From positions 1-41,906 of the forward strand of contig MEFD01000005.1 in assembly GCA_001724995.1 (NCBI GenBank): a stretch of DNA of 41,906 nt, written 5' to 3'. Source of the DNA: Rubrivivax sp. SCN 71-131. Its GTDB lineage: Bacteria > Pseudomonadota > Gammaproteobacteria > Burkholderiales > Burkholderiaceae_C. The stretch's first letter is position 1. Each line of letters starts with the position of its first letter. This document shows positions 8,564-15,462 of this stretch, piece by piece. Position numbers and translations under genes: made by a program. The notes under the pieces are model-generated. The model was given only the letters and a program-made list of their open reading frames with translations. It made no database searches and was not told the DNA's origin.

Positions 8564-9507
8564 TGCCCATGCGAAGCCTTCTCCACACGATGCCCGCCCG
8601 CCTGCTGGCCGTCGGCCTGGGCCTGATCTGCGGCCTCGCGCAGGCCGTCACCGTCGAGTTCCAGCGCGTAGCCGAGGGCGTCTACGCCTTCGTCGGCGAA
8701 ACCGGCGCGCGCACGGCGGACAACGAGGGCCTGAACGCCAACATCGGCCTCGTGGTCACATCAGACGGTGCGGTGCTGATCGACAGCGGCGCCACCTTCC
8801 AGGGCGCACGCCAGATCGCCGAGGCCGCGCGCAAGGTCACGCCACAGCCCATCCGCTGGGTGGTCAACACCGGCGGGCAGGACCACCGCTGGCTGGGCAA
8901 CGGCTACTTCCAGGTCCAGGGCGCCGAGACCATCGCGCATGCCGGTGGCGAAGCCGACATGAAGAACCGCGGCAACGACCATCTGGTCGGCCTGAAGGCC
9001 GTGCTTGGCGCCAAGGCCGACGGCACCGTGCCCACCCTGCCCACACGCTGGCTGAAGGCGCCTGACGAACGGCTGGAACTCGGCGGCGTGGTCTTCGAGT
9101 TCAAGCACCGCGGCGGCGCCCACACCCCTGGCGACACGATGGTGTGGCTGCCGCAGAAGAACGTGCTCTTCACCGGCGACGTGGTCTACGTCGACCGCAT
9201 GCTGGGCGTCCTCCCGGTCAGCAGCACGAAGCAGTGGCTGGCGACCTTCGCGGTCATCGAAGAACTGAAGCCTGCCGTGCTGGTGCCCGGCCACGGCCGG
9301 GTGACGAACCTGGCCACTGCGAAGACGGACACCCAGGCCTACCTGCTGGCCTTGCGTGCGCACATGAAGAAGGCCGTGGACGACGGCACTGACGTCAGCG
9401 CCGCGGCGAAGTCCTTCGACGCCACGCCCTTCATGCGGCTGCTGAACGCCGCCGAGCTGATGCCCGGCAACGCCAGCCGAACCTACCTCGAACTGGAACG
9501 TGAATAA
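8563..9507 (+). CDS. Exported metallo-beta-lactamase-fold protein with degenerate metal site
   Basis: A 314-residue protein with a signal peptide (residues about 1-28, LLAVGLGLICGLAQA). The fold is recognisable from AVLIDSGATF, the motif-2 region, GGAHTPGDTMVWLP, LFTGDVVYVDR and LVPGHGRV. The canonical HxHxDH metal motif, usually NTHxHxDH, reads NTGGQDH here (residues 102-108), so the first two histidines are missing while Asp and the last His remain. A similar degenerate version occurs in some proteins annotated as quinoprotein-relay or SoxH-like hydrolases (from memory). It is probably periplasmic; activity is uncertain. ATG at 8563 overlaps the permease stop; a second ATG at 8569 is equally possible. 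Confidence 0.85.
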   Translation: MPMRSLLHTMPARLLAVGLGLICGLAQAVTVEFQRVAEGVYAFVGETGARTADNEGLNANIGLVVTSDGAVLIDSGATFQGARQIAEAARKVTPQPIRWVVNTGGQDHRWLGNGYFQVQGAETIAHAGGEADMKNRGNDHLVGLKAVLGAKADGTVPTLPTRWLKAPDERLELGGVVFEFKHRGGAHTPGDTMVWLPQKNVLFTGDVVYVDRMLGVLPVSSTKQWLATFAVIEELKPAVLVPGHGRVTNLATAKTDTQAYLLALRAHMKKAVDDGTDVSAAAKSFDATPFMRLLNAAELMPGNASRTYLELERE

Positions 9508-9518
9508 GGAGCCCTCTC

Positions 9519-9752
9519 ATGGACATCAAGGTACTCGGCACGGGTTGTGCCAACTGCAAGAACACCATTGCGCTGATCGAGCAGGTGGCCAAGGACAAGG
9601 GCGTGGCGGTGACGCTGGCCAAGGTCGAGGAGCTGCGCGAGATCATGGGCTACGGCGTGATGAGCACGCCGGGCGTGGTGATCGACGGCAAGGTGGTGCA
9701 CGACGGCGGCGTGCCCAGCCGCGGCAAGGTCGAGCAGTGGCTGTCCGCCTGA
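9519..9752 (+). CDS. Mini-thioredoxin (redox-active disulfide protein 2 family)
   Basis: A 77-residue thioredoxin-fold protein with an early CxxC (GTGCANCKN, Cys10 and Cys13) and the cis-Pro loop STPGVVIDGKVV. Size and pattern match the small redox-active disulfide protein family that often accompanies DUF318 permeases. It starts 11 bp after the previous gene, with AGGAG upstream. It is cytoplasmic (no signal peptide) and could reduce or carry thiol-bound metalloid to the permease; that role is inference. Confidence 0.9.
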   Translation: MDIKVLGTGCANCKNTIALIEQVAKDKGVAVTLAKVEELREIMGYGVMSTPGVVIDGKVVHDGGVPSRGKVEQWLSA

Positions 9753-9775
9753 ACCCACCCCCAGGAGCACACCCG

Positions 9776-10273
9776 ATGAACGCACCCGTCGATCTGCCCC
9801 AGGCCCGCGAGGTCTGCCCCACCACCACCCGCCGCCTGCTCGGCGAGGGCGCGCTGCTGGTGGATGTGCGCGAACGCACCGAGGTGGCCCGGCTGGCCTT
9901 CGACGTGCCGGGGGTCGTGGTCATGCCCCTGTCCGAGTTCGAGCAGCGCTTCGCCGAACTGCCGCGCGACTGCGACTTGGTGCTGGCCTGCGAGTCCGGC
10001 CCGCGCAGCCTGAAGGCCACCTACTTCCTGATGTTCCAGGGCTACACCCGCGTGGCCAACATGGACGGCGGTATCCAGAAATGGGCCCGCAAGGGTTATC
10101 CGGTCCAGGGCACCCGCGCGACGGGCCCCGACGCGCTGGCCACGGCCGGCAGCTGTTGCGGTACCGCGCCGACCGCGGCGGCCACCGGCCCGTGCTGCGC
10201 GCCCGCGACCGCCGCCAGCAGCTGCTGCGGCCCGGCCGCGACGCCGCAGCGTCAAGGCGGCTCCTGCTGCTGA
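9776..10273 (+). CDS. Rhodanese-like protein with CC-rich C-terminal tail
   Basis: A 165-residue protein. Residues about 10-110 are a single rhodanese domain: LLVDVRERTEV, the active-site loop ACESGPRS with the sulfur-carrying Cys72, and the end GGIQKWARKGYPV. Residues 120-165 are an Ala/Gly/Pro-rich tail holding four CC pairs (127-128, 140-141, 150-151, 164-165), very like the tail of the ArsN2-ArsO fusion 4 kb away. Rhodaneses transfer sulfane sulfur; here the tail suggests binding of As(III) or another soft metal. It begins 23 bp after the mini-thioredoxin, with AGGAG upstream, in the same operon. Confidence 0.85.
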   Translation: MNAPVDLPQAREVCPTTTRRLLGEGALLVDVRERTEVARLAFDVPGVVVMPLSEFEQRFAELPRDCDLVLACESGPRSLKATYFLMFQGYTRVANMDGGIQKWARKGYPVQGTRATGPDALATAGSCCGTAPTAAATGPCCAPATAASSCCGPAATPQRQGGSCC

Positions 10274-10291
10274 CCAGGCCGACCTGAGCCC

Positions 10292-10753
10292 ATGCACGCA
10301 TCGAGTACCCACAGTCCGGGCGGCCATGTGGCCCGGCGAGCCCGGCGCGCGCTGATGCGGCTGGCCGGCATGGTGGGCCTGGGTCTCGTGCTGCAGGGCT
10401 GCGACGGCGGCACGCGAAGCCCGGACGCTGCCCGATCGGAGCCGGACGATCCCGTGGGCCAGGCCCTGCACCAGGGCCGCCCGACGGTCATCCAGTTCGG
10501 CGCCAACGCCTGCGCGGCCTGCCGCGAGATGAAGCCCGTGCTGGCGGCCCTGCAGCAGGCGCACGGCGCGCGCTTCACGGTCCTGAACGTGGACCTGATC
10601 GCGCAGAAGCACCGCGGCTACCTGCAGCGCTTTCGCATCCAGCTCATGCCGACACAGGTGTTCTTCGATGCCTCGGGCCGGGAGACCCATCGCAACATGG
10701 GCACGATGACCGGTCCCGCCATCCTGGCCCGCCTCGAAGGACGGTCGTCGTGA
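10292..10753 (+). CDS. Thioredoxin-fold lipoprotein
   Basis: A 153-residue protein with an N-terminal hydrophobic segment ending in the lipobox LQGC, so it is probably anchored on the periplasmic side. It has a thioredoxin core with CAAC (in GANACAACREMKPVL) and the cis-Pro region QLMPTQVFFDASG. A later start at an internal Met just before the hydrophobic segment (MRLAGMVGLG) would give a more typical signal peptide. It overlaps the CcdA-like gene by four bases (GTGA). The pair fits an electron route from cytoplasmic thioredoxin through CcdA to a periplasmic thioredoxin. Confidence 0.85.
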   Translation: MHASSTHSPGGHVARRARRALMRLAGMVGLGLVLQGCDGGTRSPDAARSEPDDPVGQALHQGRPTVIQFGANACAACREMKPVLAALQQAHGARFTVLNVDLIAQKHRGYLQRFRIQLMPTQVFFDASGRETHRNMGTMTGPAILARLEGRSS

Positions 10754-11433
10754 ATGGCACCGAAGCGCTGCTGGCCGCCCTGGCAGGCGGTGTGCTGACA
10801 TCGGCCTCCCCCTGCGTGCTGGTGGCCGTGCCGGTGGCGGTCGGCTACGTGGGCGGCCAGGCCGTCACGCCGCGGCGCGCCTGGGTGCTGGCGCTGGGCT
10901 TCGTGGCCGGCATGAACGCCGCCCTGCTGGTGTTGGGGCTGATGGCCGCCCGGCTGGGCATGCTGCTGGGCACCCTGCCCGGGCCGTGGTCGGTGGGCGT
11001 GGGTCTGTGCGTGGTGGCCGCGGCCGTCTGGCTCTGGCGCGCCGAAGCCGCCACCTGCGGCCTGCAACTGCCGGCCGGCCTGCAGCAGCGGCTCGCCCGC
11101 TCCGGCCTGTGGGGCGCGGTGCTGCTCGGCGCCCTGATCGGCACCGTGATGAGTCCTTGCGCCACCCCGGCCCTGGCTGCCGCGCTGGCGCTGGCCGGCT
11201 CGGGCGGCGTGCTGGGCGAGTCGATGTGGTGGGGCGCAGGCATGCTGCTGGCCTACGGCATCGGCCACAGCGTGCTGCTGCTGGCTGCTGGCGCCATGCC
11301 GGGTGCGGCCACCGCCCTGATGCAGCGTGTGGCGCCCGCCCAGCGCTGGCTGCCGGGCAGGCGCAGCTTCGCGCTGCTGCTGGGGGCGGCCGGGGTCTGG
11401 TGGATCGCCCAGGGCCTGGGTTTCGTGGTTTGA
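10750..11433 (+). CDS. CcdA/DsbD-type transmembrane thiol reductant carrier
   Basis: A 227-residue membrane protein with about six hydrophobic segments. The two family cysteines are in SASPCVLVAVP near the start and GTVMSPCATPAL in the second half. CcdA/DsbD proteins carry reducing equivalents from cytoplasmic thioredoxin across the inner membrane. Start is GTG at 10750, overlapping the thioredoxin lipoprotein stop by four bases, which argues that the two work as a pair. The natural recipient could be the lipoprotein thioredoxin and, beyond it, metalloid-bound thiols. Confidence 0.85.
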   Translation: MNGTEALLAALAGGVLTSASPCVLVAVPVAVGYVGGQAVTPRRAWVLALGFVAGMNAALLVLGLMAARLGMLLGTLPGPWSVGVGLCVVAAAVWLWRAEAATCGLQLPAGLQQRLARSGLWGAVLLGALIGTVMSPCATPALAAALALAGSGGVLGESMWWGAGMLLAYGIGHSVLLLAAGAMPGAATALMQRVAPAQRWLPGRRSFALLLGAAGVWWIAQGLGFVV

Positions 11434-11470
11434 TGGCAAGCACTGCCCCACCCGTTCGATGAGAGAGCCG

Positions 11471-11902
11471 ATGTCTGAATCCGCCAGCCCCAAGATGCAG
11501 TTCGACGTGGTGTCCGTGCGCCTGAGCGCCCATGCCAGCGAATCACGCTGCAAGGACGCCGTGATCACCCTGGACACCGACATGGCGGGCAACCGGGCGG
11601 CCTTCAATCCAGCCGAGCTGCTGCTGGCGGCGCTGTCGGCCTGCATGATCAAGGGCATCGAGCGCGTGACGCCGATCCTGAAGTTCTCGCTGCGCGGCGT
11701 GGAAGTGCATGTGCACGGCGTGCGTCAGGACGTGCCGCCGCGCATGGAATCCATCACCTACGAGATCGTCGTCGACACCGACGAGCCCGACCGGCGGCTG
11801 GACCTGCTGCACGACAACGTGCGCAAGTACGGCACGGTGTTCAACACCGTGGCGCCGGGCACCGAACTCTCCGGCACCCTGCGCCGCAAGGCCTCGCCAT
11901 GA
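11471..11902 (+). CDS. OsmC-family peroxide/thiol protein
   Basis: A 143-residue OsmC/Ohr-like protein. NPAELLLAALSACMIKGIERV contains the family helix with its reactive cysteine, and a second cysteine lies early (ESRCKDA), compatible with the two-cysteine peroxidatic pair. The family reduces organic peroxides using dithiols. An upstream in-frame ATG at 11459 would add four residues; 11471 is preferred for its fit to family starts. It overlaps the CDF gene by four bases (ATGA). Confidence 0.85.
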   Translation: MSESASPKMQFDVVSVRLSAHASESRCKDAVITLDTDMAGNRAAFNPAELLLAALSACMIKGIERVTPILKFSLRGVEVHVHGVRQDVPPRMESITYEIVVDTDEPDRRLDLLHDNVRKYGTVFNTVAPGTELSGTLRRKASP

Positions 11903-12870
11903 GTGCCGGCCACGCACACGATCACGCGCCGGCCAGCTTCGACCGCGCCTTCGGCATCGGCATCGCGCTGAACATCGCCTTCGTCGCGATCGAGGCCTTC
12001 TACGGCTGGAAGATCAACTCGCTGGCCCTGCTGGCCGACGCCGGGCACAACCTCAGCGACGTGATCGGCCTGGTATTGGCCTGGGGCGGCGCGCTGGCCG
12101 GGCGGCTGCGGCCCGATGCCCGCCACACCTACGGCTGGAAGCGCGCCAGCATCCTGGCCGCCTTCATCAACGCGCTGCTGCTGCTGGTGGCCATGGGCTC
12201 GCTGGCCTGGGAAGCGGTGCATCGCCTGCAGTCGCCGCAGCCCGTCGAGGGCGTCACCATCATGGCGGTGGCTGCCATCGGCATCGTCGTCAACACGGCC
12301 ACCGCGTTGCTGTTCATGCGCGGGCGCAAGAGCGACCTCAACATCCGCGGCGCCTTCCTGCACATGGCCGCCGATGCGCTGGTGTCGGCCGGCGTCGTGG
12401 TGGCGGGCGGCCTGGCCCTGGCATTCGGCTGGGCCTGGCTGGACCCGGTGGTCAGCCTGCTGATCGCGGCCGTCATCGTGGTCGGCACCTGGAACCTGTT
12501 CAAGCAGTCGCTGCACCTGCTGTTTGATGGCGTGCCCGAAGGGGTGGACCTGCATGCCGTGCGGGCGCTTCTGGAGTCGCTGCCCGGCGTGGCGCGCGTG
12601 AGCGATCTGCACGTGTGGGCCATGGGCACCTCGGAGATCGCGCTCACCGCCCACCTGGTGATGCCAGAAGGTGGCGGCGACGATCACTTTCTGGCCCACG
12701 CCACCGACGAACTGCACGAGCACTTCGAGATCCGGCACGTGACGTTGCAGGTCACGCGGGCGCCGCTGGGCAACGGCTGCATGCCACTGCCGGCCGATAC
12801 CGCGCACAACGCGCATGGCCACGGCCACGGCCCCGACCACGTGCACGCCCAGGCGCGCTCGGTGGCCTGA
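11899..12870 (+). CDS. Cation diffusion facilitator (CzcD-like metal exporter)
   Basis: A 323-residue inner-membrane transporter with about six membrane segments and a cytoplasmic C-terminal domain. The transport-site residues are in LLADAGHNLSDV (segment 2) and HMAADALVSAGVV (segment 5). Both termini are His-rich (GHAHDH at the start, HGHGHGPDHVH at the end), which fits Zn/Co/Cd binding. The family exports divalent cations in exchange for protons. Last gene of the rightward operon that begins with the sigma factor or permease. Confidence 0.9.
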   Translation: MSAGHAHDHAPASFDRAFGIGIALNIAFVAIEAFYGWKINSLALLADAGHNLSDVIGLVLAWGGALAGRLRPDARHTYGWKRASILAAFINALLLLVAMGSLAWEAVHRLQSPQPVEGVTIMAVAAIGIVVNTATALLFMRGRKSDLNIRGAFLHMAADALVSAGVVVAGGLALAFGWAWLDPVVSLLIAAVIVVGTWNLFKQSLHLLFDGVPEGVDLHAVRALLESLPGVARVSDLHVWAMGTSEIALTAHLVMPEGGGDDHFLAHATDELHEHFEIRHVTLQVTRAPLGNGCMPLPADTAHNAHGHGHGPDHVHAQARSVA

Positions 12871-12931
12871 ACAGCCTCGGTGCCACGACCCGCACGAGCC
12901 GCATCGGATGGCGGCCGAGCTGCGGGCCGCG

Positions 12932-13267
12932 TCAGGCCGGTGCTGCCGGCTGCAGCGCGATGATCGCCATCCCCACCAGCGCCGCGGCAGCACCGACCGC
13001 ATCCCAGCGCGTCAGCGCCACGCCGTCGACGATGTACAGCCAGGCCAGCGCCACCACGATGTACATGCCACCGTAGGCCGCATAGGTGCGCCCGGCGGCA
13101 GCGGGGTGCAGGGTCAGCAGCCACGCGAAAGCCGCCAGGGCCAGCGCAGCCGGCAGCAACAGCCATACCGGCTTGCCCTGCTTCAGCACCAGCCAGGGCA
13201 GGTAGCAGCCGACGATCTCCAGCAGGGCCGTGAGCGCGAACAGTGCCGACACTTTCAGCAGTTCCAT
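12932..13267 (-). CDS. ynfA: YnfA-family small membrane protein
   Basis: A 111-residue protein with four hydrophobic segments and the family features [29 protein letters not shown] and [10 protein letters not shown]. The family (UPF0060) belongs to the small multidrug-resistance-like transporters. Its start codon overlaps the merR stop (TGATG), so it is co-translated with merR. A YnfA gene downstream of merR is unusual in classical mer operons. Confidence 0.9.
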   Translation of the reverse strand: MELLKVSALFALTALLEIVGCYLPWLVLKQGKPVWLLLPAALALAAFAWLLTLHPAAAGRTYAAYGGMYIVVALAWLYIVDGVALTRWDAVGAAAALVGMAIIALQPAAPA

Positions 13268-13677
13268 CACGCCGCCTCCTGCAGGGACGCGATCAGCGGA
13301 CACGCCACACGGCCGCGGGCGCTTTTGCAGCGCGCCACCAGGGCCGCCAGAGCGCCCTCGATGCACTGCAAGTCAGCGAGCCGCTGGCGCACGTCGACCA
13401 GCCGGTGCTCCGCGATCTCGCGCGCTTGCGTGCAGCGCGTGCCGTCTTCGAGTTGCAGCAGTTGCGCCACTTCGTCGAGACTGAAGCCGATGCGCTGGGC
13501 CGACTTGATGAAGCGCACACGCGCTGCATCCTGCGCGCCATAGCGCCGCACGCTGCGCCAAGGGCGCTTGGGTTCATCGAGCAGACCGCGCCGCTGATAG
13601 AAGCGAATCGTCTCGACATTCACACCCGCCGCGGCGGCCAATGCGCCGATGGTCAGTGTGTCCGTGGCTTCGGGCAT
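13267..13677 (-). CDS. merR: MerR-family mercury-responsive regulator
   Basis: A 136-residue MerR protein. The N-terminal winged helix ([24 protein letters not shown], then [14 protein letters not shown]) is followed by the coiled-coil dimer helix and the metal loop. Cysteines fall at 82, 117 and 126, exactly the Hg(II)-binding positions of classical MerR; Cys105 is extra. ATG 13677 is chosen because the family begins there; the longer frame would run into the operator. It is divergent from merT and next to a canonical mer operator. It should repress merTP and, on binding Hg(II), activate it by untwisting the 19-bp spacer. Confidence 0.92.
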   Translation of the reverse strand: MPEATDTLTIGALAAAAGVNVETIRFYQRRGLLDEPKRPWRSVRRYGAQDAARVRFIKSAQRIGFSLDEVAQLLQLEDGTRCTQAREIAEHRLVDVRQRLADLQCIEGALAALVARCKSARGRVACPLIASLQEAA

Positions 13678-13682
13678 CTCGC

Positions 13683-13713
13683 TTGACTCCGTACTTGGGT
13701 ACGGAAGTATGCT
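13683..13713 (+). promoter_or_regulatory. mer operator and promoter for merT, 19-bp spacer
   Basis: TTGACT (-35, 13683-13688) and TATGCT (-10, 13708-13713) are separated by 19 bp, the over-long spacer that defines MerR-activated promoters. Between them is a 7-bp perfect dyad, TCCGTAC (13688-13694) and GTACGGA (13699-13705), around TTGG. The sequence closely follows the Tn501/Tn21 mer operator. The merT ATG at 13720 is only 6 nt after the -10, at the expected transcription start, so the merT mRNA looks leaderless. Confidence 0.9.
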
Positions 13714-13719
13714 GCCTGC

Positions 13720-14103
13720 ATGGCTACGCATCCGGTCGCAGACTCGTCATCCGGTTCACCGTCCGATGCCGGGGGCGCACCCTTGCTGGCGGGCGCCCTG
13801 GCGACCCTGCTGGCCTCGGGCTGCTGCCTGGGCCCGCTTCTGCTGCTGAGCCTGGGCGTCTCAGGCGCCTGGATCGGCAACCTCGCGGCGCTGGAGCCCT
13901 GGCGGCCTTTGTTCATCGCATTCGCGCTCGGTGCACTGTGGCTGGCGGCGCGACGCATCTGGCGGCCGGCCCCTGTCTGTGCGCCAGGCGAGCTATGCGC
14001 CGTGCCCAGGGTGCGCCGCAGCTACCGGCTGCTGTTCGTGGCGGTGGCGATGCTGGTGGCGGTGGCGCTGGTCTTCCCCTGGGCGGCTCCATGGTTCTAC
14101 TGA
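13720..14103 (+). CDS. merT: MerT mercuric ion inner-membrane transporter
   Basis: A 127-residue protein with three membrane segments. It has the MerT cysteine pair in segment 1 (LASGCCLGP, Cys35-Cys36), the family string [19 protein letters not shown], and the cytoplasmic-loop cysteines Cys87 and Cys93 (PVCAPGELC). MerT takes Hg(II) from MerP and passes it inside, normally to MerA. The only reasonable start is ATG 13720, directly after the promoter. No merA follows, so the fate of imported mercury must be handled elsewhere. Confidence 0.93.
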   Translation: MATHPVADSSSGSPSDAGGAPLLAGALATLLASGCCLGPLLLLSLGVSGAWIGNLAALEPWRPLFIAFALGALWLAARRIWRPAPVCAPGELCAVPRVRRSYRLLFVAVAMLVAVALVFPWAAPWFY

Positions 14104-14120
14104 CCGAAGGAAGCACGGAC

Positions 14121-14405
14121 ATGAAAACGTGGCTGGTCTTTGCCCTGTGTGTTGCAACGGCAGCGTCCGCGTGGAGCGCAACGCGCACCATCACCCTAGC
14201 CCTGCCGACGATGGACTGCGCGGTGTGTCCGATCACAGTGAAGAAGGCGCTGAGCAAGGTCGAGGGTGTCGGCCGGACCGAAGTCGACTTCGCCAAGCGG
14301 CAGGCCGTCGTCAGCTTCGACGACGCGCAGACCAGCGTCGAGGCTCTGACGCGGGCGACGAGGGATGCGGGCTACCCTTCGACGGTGGTCGGAGAACCGA
14401 AGTGA
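14121..14405 (+). CDS. merP: MerP periplasmic mercury-binding protein
   Basis: A 94-residue protein with a signal peptide (LVFALCVATAASAWSA, about 1-20) and a heavy-metal-associated domain. The metal motif is TMDCAVCPITVKKAL (Cys33 and Cys36); classical MerP has GMTCAAC. The ferredoxin-like fold continues with VEGVGRTEVDFAKRQAVVSFDD. MerP captures Hg(II) in the periplasm and delivers it to MerT. It begins 17 bp after merT and overlaps the following gene by four bases. Confidence 0.93.
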   Translation: MKTWLVFALCVATAASAWSATRTITLALPTMDCAVCPITVKKALSKVEGVGRTEVDFAKRQAVVSFDDAQTSVEALTRATRDAGYPSTVVGEPK

Positions 14406-14653
14406 CGTCGACCGCCTTCACCGCAGACTTGAACTCGACGCTGACCTGTCCGAACTGCGGACATGCCAAGACCGAGATCATGCCCACCGACGCGTGCCAG
14501 TGGTTCTACGAGTGCGAGGGTTGCCGCGCGATCCTGAGACCAAAAGTCGGTGACTGCTGTGTCTACTGCTCGTACGGCACCGTACCTTGCCCGCCCATCC
14601 AGGCGCAGCGTGCCCAGGGCTTGGAAGGCAACCCCGGTGGATGCTGCGGCTGA
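14402..14653 (+). CDS. GDCCVxC-domain small protein (Cys form)
   Basis: An 83-residue Cys-rich protein starting at GTG 14402, overlapping merP by four bases (GTGA). It has two zinc-ribbon-like pairs (CPNCGH and CEGCRA), then the family signature GDCCVYCSYGTVPCPPIQ, and ends in GGCCG: 12 or so cysteines in 83 residues. Members of this family occur as cysteine and as selenocysteine forms and often sit beside merT-merP. Here the signature is encoded with TGC/TGT codons and has no in-frame TGA, so it is the Cys form. Function is unknown; a cytoplasmic mercury acceptor replacing MerA is a plausible inference. Confidence 0.88.
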   Translation: MTSTAFTADLNSTLTCPNCGHAKTEIMPTDACQWFYECEGCRAILRPKVGDCCVYCSYGTVPCPPIQAQRAQGLEGNPGGCCG

Positions 14654-14682
14654 CTGTCGGTAGCCGATGAGGTCCGGTTTCC

Positions 14683-15375
14683 TCAGCTGACGACGGGTGC
14701 AGAACCCAGTTCGCTGACGAAGTCGGCCGGCAATGGGCGCACGCGTGAGCCAGCCTTGCTGCGGCTGACGGTGCCGATGTTGACGCAGCACACAGCCCAC
14801 TCCTCATGCCCCAGGCCGCACAGCTGGTGCATGCGTTTGGACTTCATGGCCTGCCCGCTGGTCAACCCGGCGCCGAAGCCCATGGCATGCGCGCCCAGCA
14901 GGATGTTCTGCACGGCGGCACCCATAGAGATCATGCGCTCCAACCGGGGGATGTCGGGCTCGCGCGGCCCCAGGCAGGCCACCGCCACCATCAGCAGCGG
15001 CGCCCGGTAAGCCTTCTCGCGGGCCGACTCGATCTGTTCCAGCGTTGCACCCGGATCGCGATCGACCAGCGCCAGCGCAAAGACCTCGGCCAGCGCAGGC
15101 CGCTGGCTGGCCGGCACGACGATGAAGCGCCACGGCGTCAGCAGGCCATGGTCCGGCGCGGCAGCTGCCAGCGACATCAAGGCTTCGAACTGCTGCGGCG
15201 ACGGCCCGGGCTCGACCAGCCGTTTCGGCGACACGTTGCGGCGCGTCTCGATGAGGGTGCGTGCGAAGGCGAAACCATCGGGATCGGCCGTCTCGAAGGG
15301 GCTGCCGGTGCCGCGCGGCAGCGATCGGCGGTCGTCCGTGGTGTCGCGGGCTCTAGATACTGACTGAGATTCCAT
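14683..15375 (-). CDS. Nitroreductase-family flavoprotein
   Basis: A 230-residue FMN-dependent nitroreductase-like protein. The FMN-binding N-terminal RRNVSPKRL, the APDHGLLTPWRFIVV segment, and MGAAVQNILLGAHAMGFGAGLTSG are recognisable. ATG 15375 is chosen because AGGAGG lies 9 nt upstream. It follows aioA in the same direction but is separated by a terminator-like hairpin, so it may be partly uncoupled from arsenite-oxidase expression. The physiological substrate cannot be read from the sequence. It is convergent with the GDCCVxC gene. Confidence 0.85.
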   Translation of the reverse strand: MESQSVSRARDTTDDRRSLPRGTGSPFETADPDGFAFARTLIETRRNVSPKRLVEPGPSPQQFEALMSLAAAAPDHGLLTPWRFIVVPASQRPALAEVFALALVDRDPGATLEQIESAREKAYRAPLLMVAVACLGPREPDIPRLERMISMGAAVQNILLGAHAMGFGAGLTSGQAMKSKRMHQLCGLGHEEWAVCCVNIGTVSRSKAGSRVRPLPADFVSELGSAPVVS

Positions 15376-15397
15376 TCTCGGACGTCCTCCTGAAAAC

Positions 15398-15419
15398 GGG
15401 GGTGCCCGCAGGCACCCCC
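15398..15419 (-). terminator. Terminator-like hairpin after aioA
   Basis: A perfect 9-bp stem (GGGGGTGCC with GGCACCCCC) around a 4-nt loop. Read leftwards it is followed by GTTTTC, a short T-run, and lies 44 nt after the aioA stop and just before the nitroreductase ribosome-binding site. It is probably an intrinsic terminator or attenuator. Confidence 0.7.
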
Positions 15420-15462
15420 CAAACACGGCGCCCCGCGCCGCGAGGAGACAAGGCCACGCGCG

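Noticed and set aside
14552..14575. Possible selenocysteine in the GDCCVxC signature
   Set aside because: All positions are TGC or TGT; there is no in-frame TGA, so this is the Cys form.
13931..14653. Longer frame (240 residues) containing the GDCCVxC protein
   Set aside because: Its first part runs out of frame through merT and merP; the GTG at 14402 overlapping the merP stop is the natural start.
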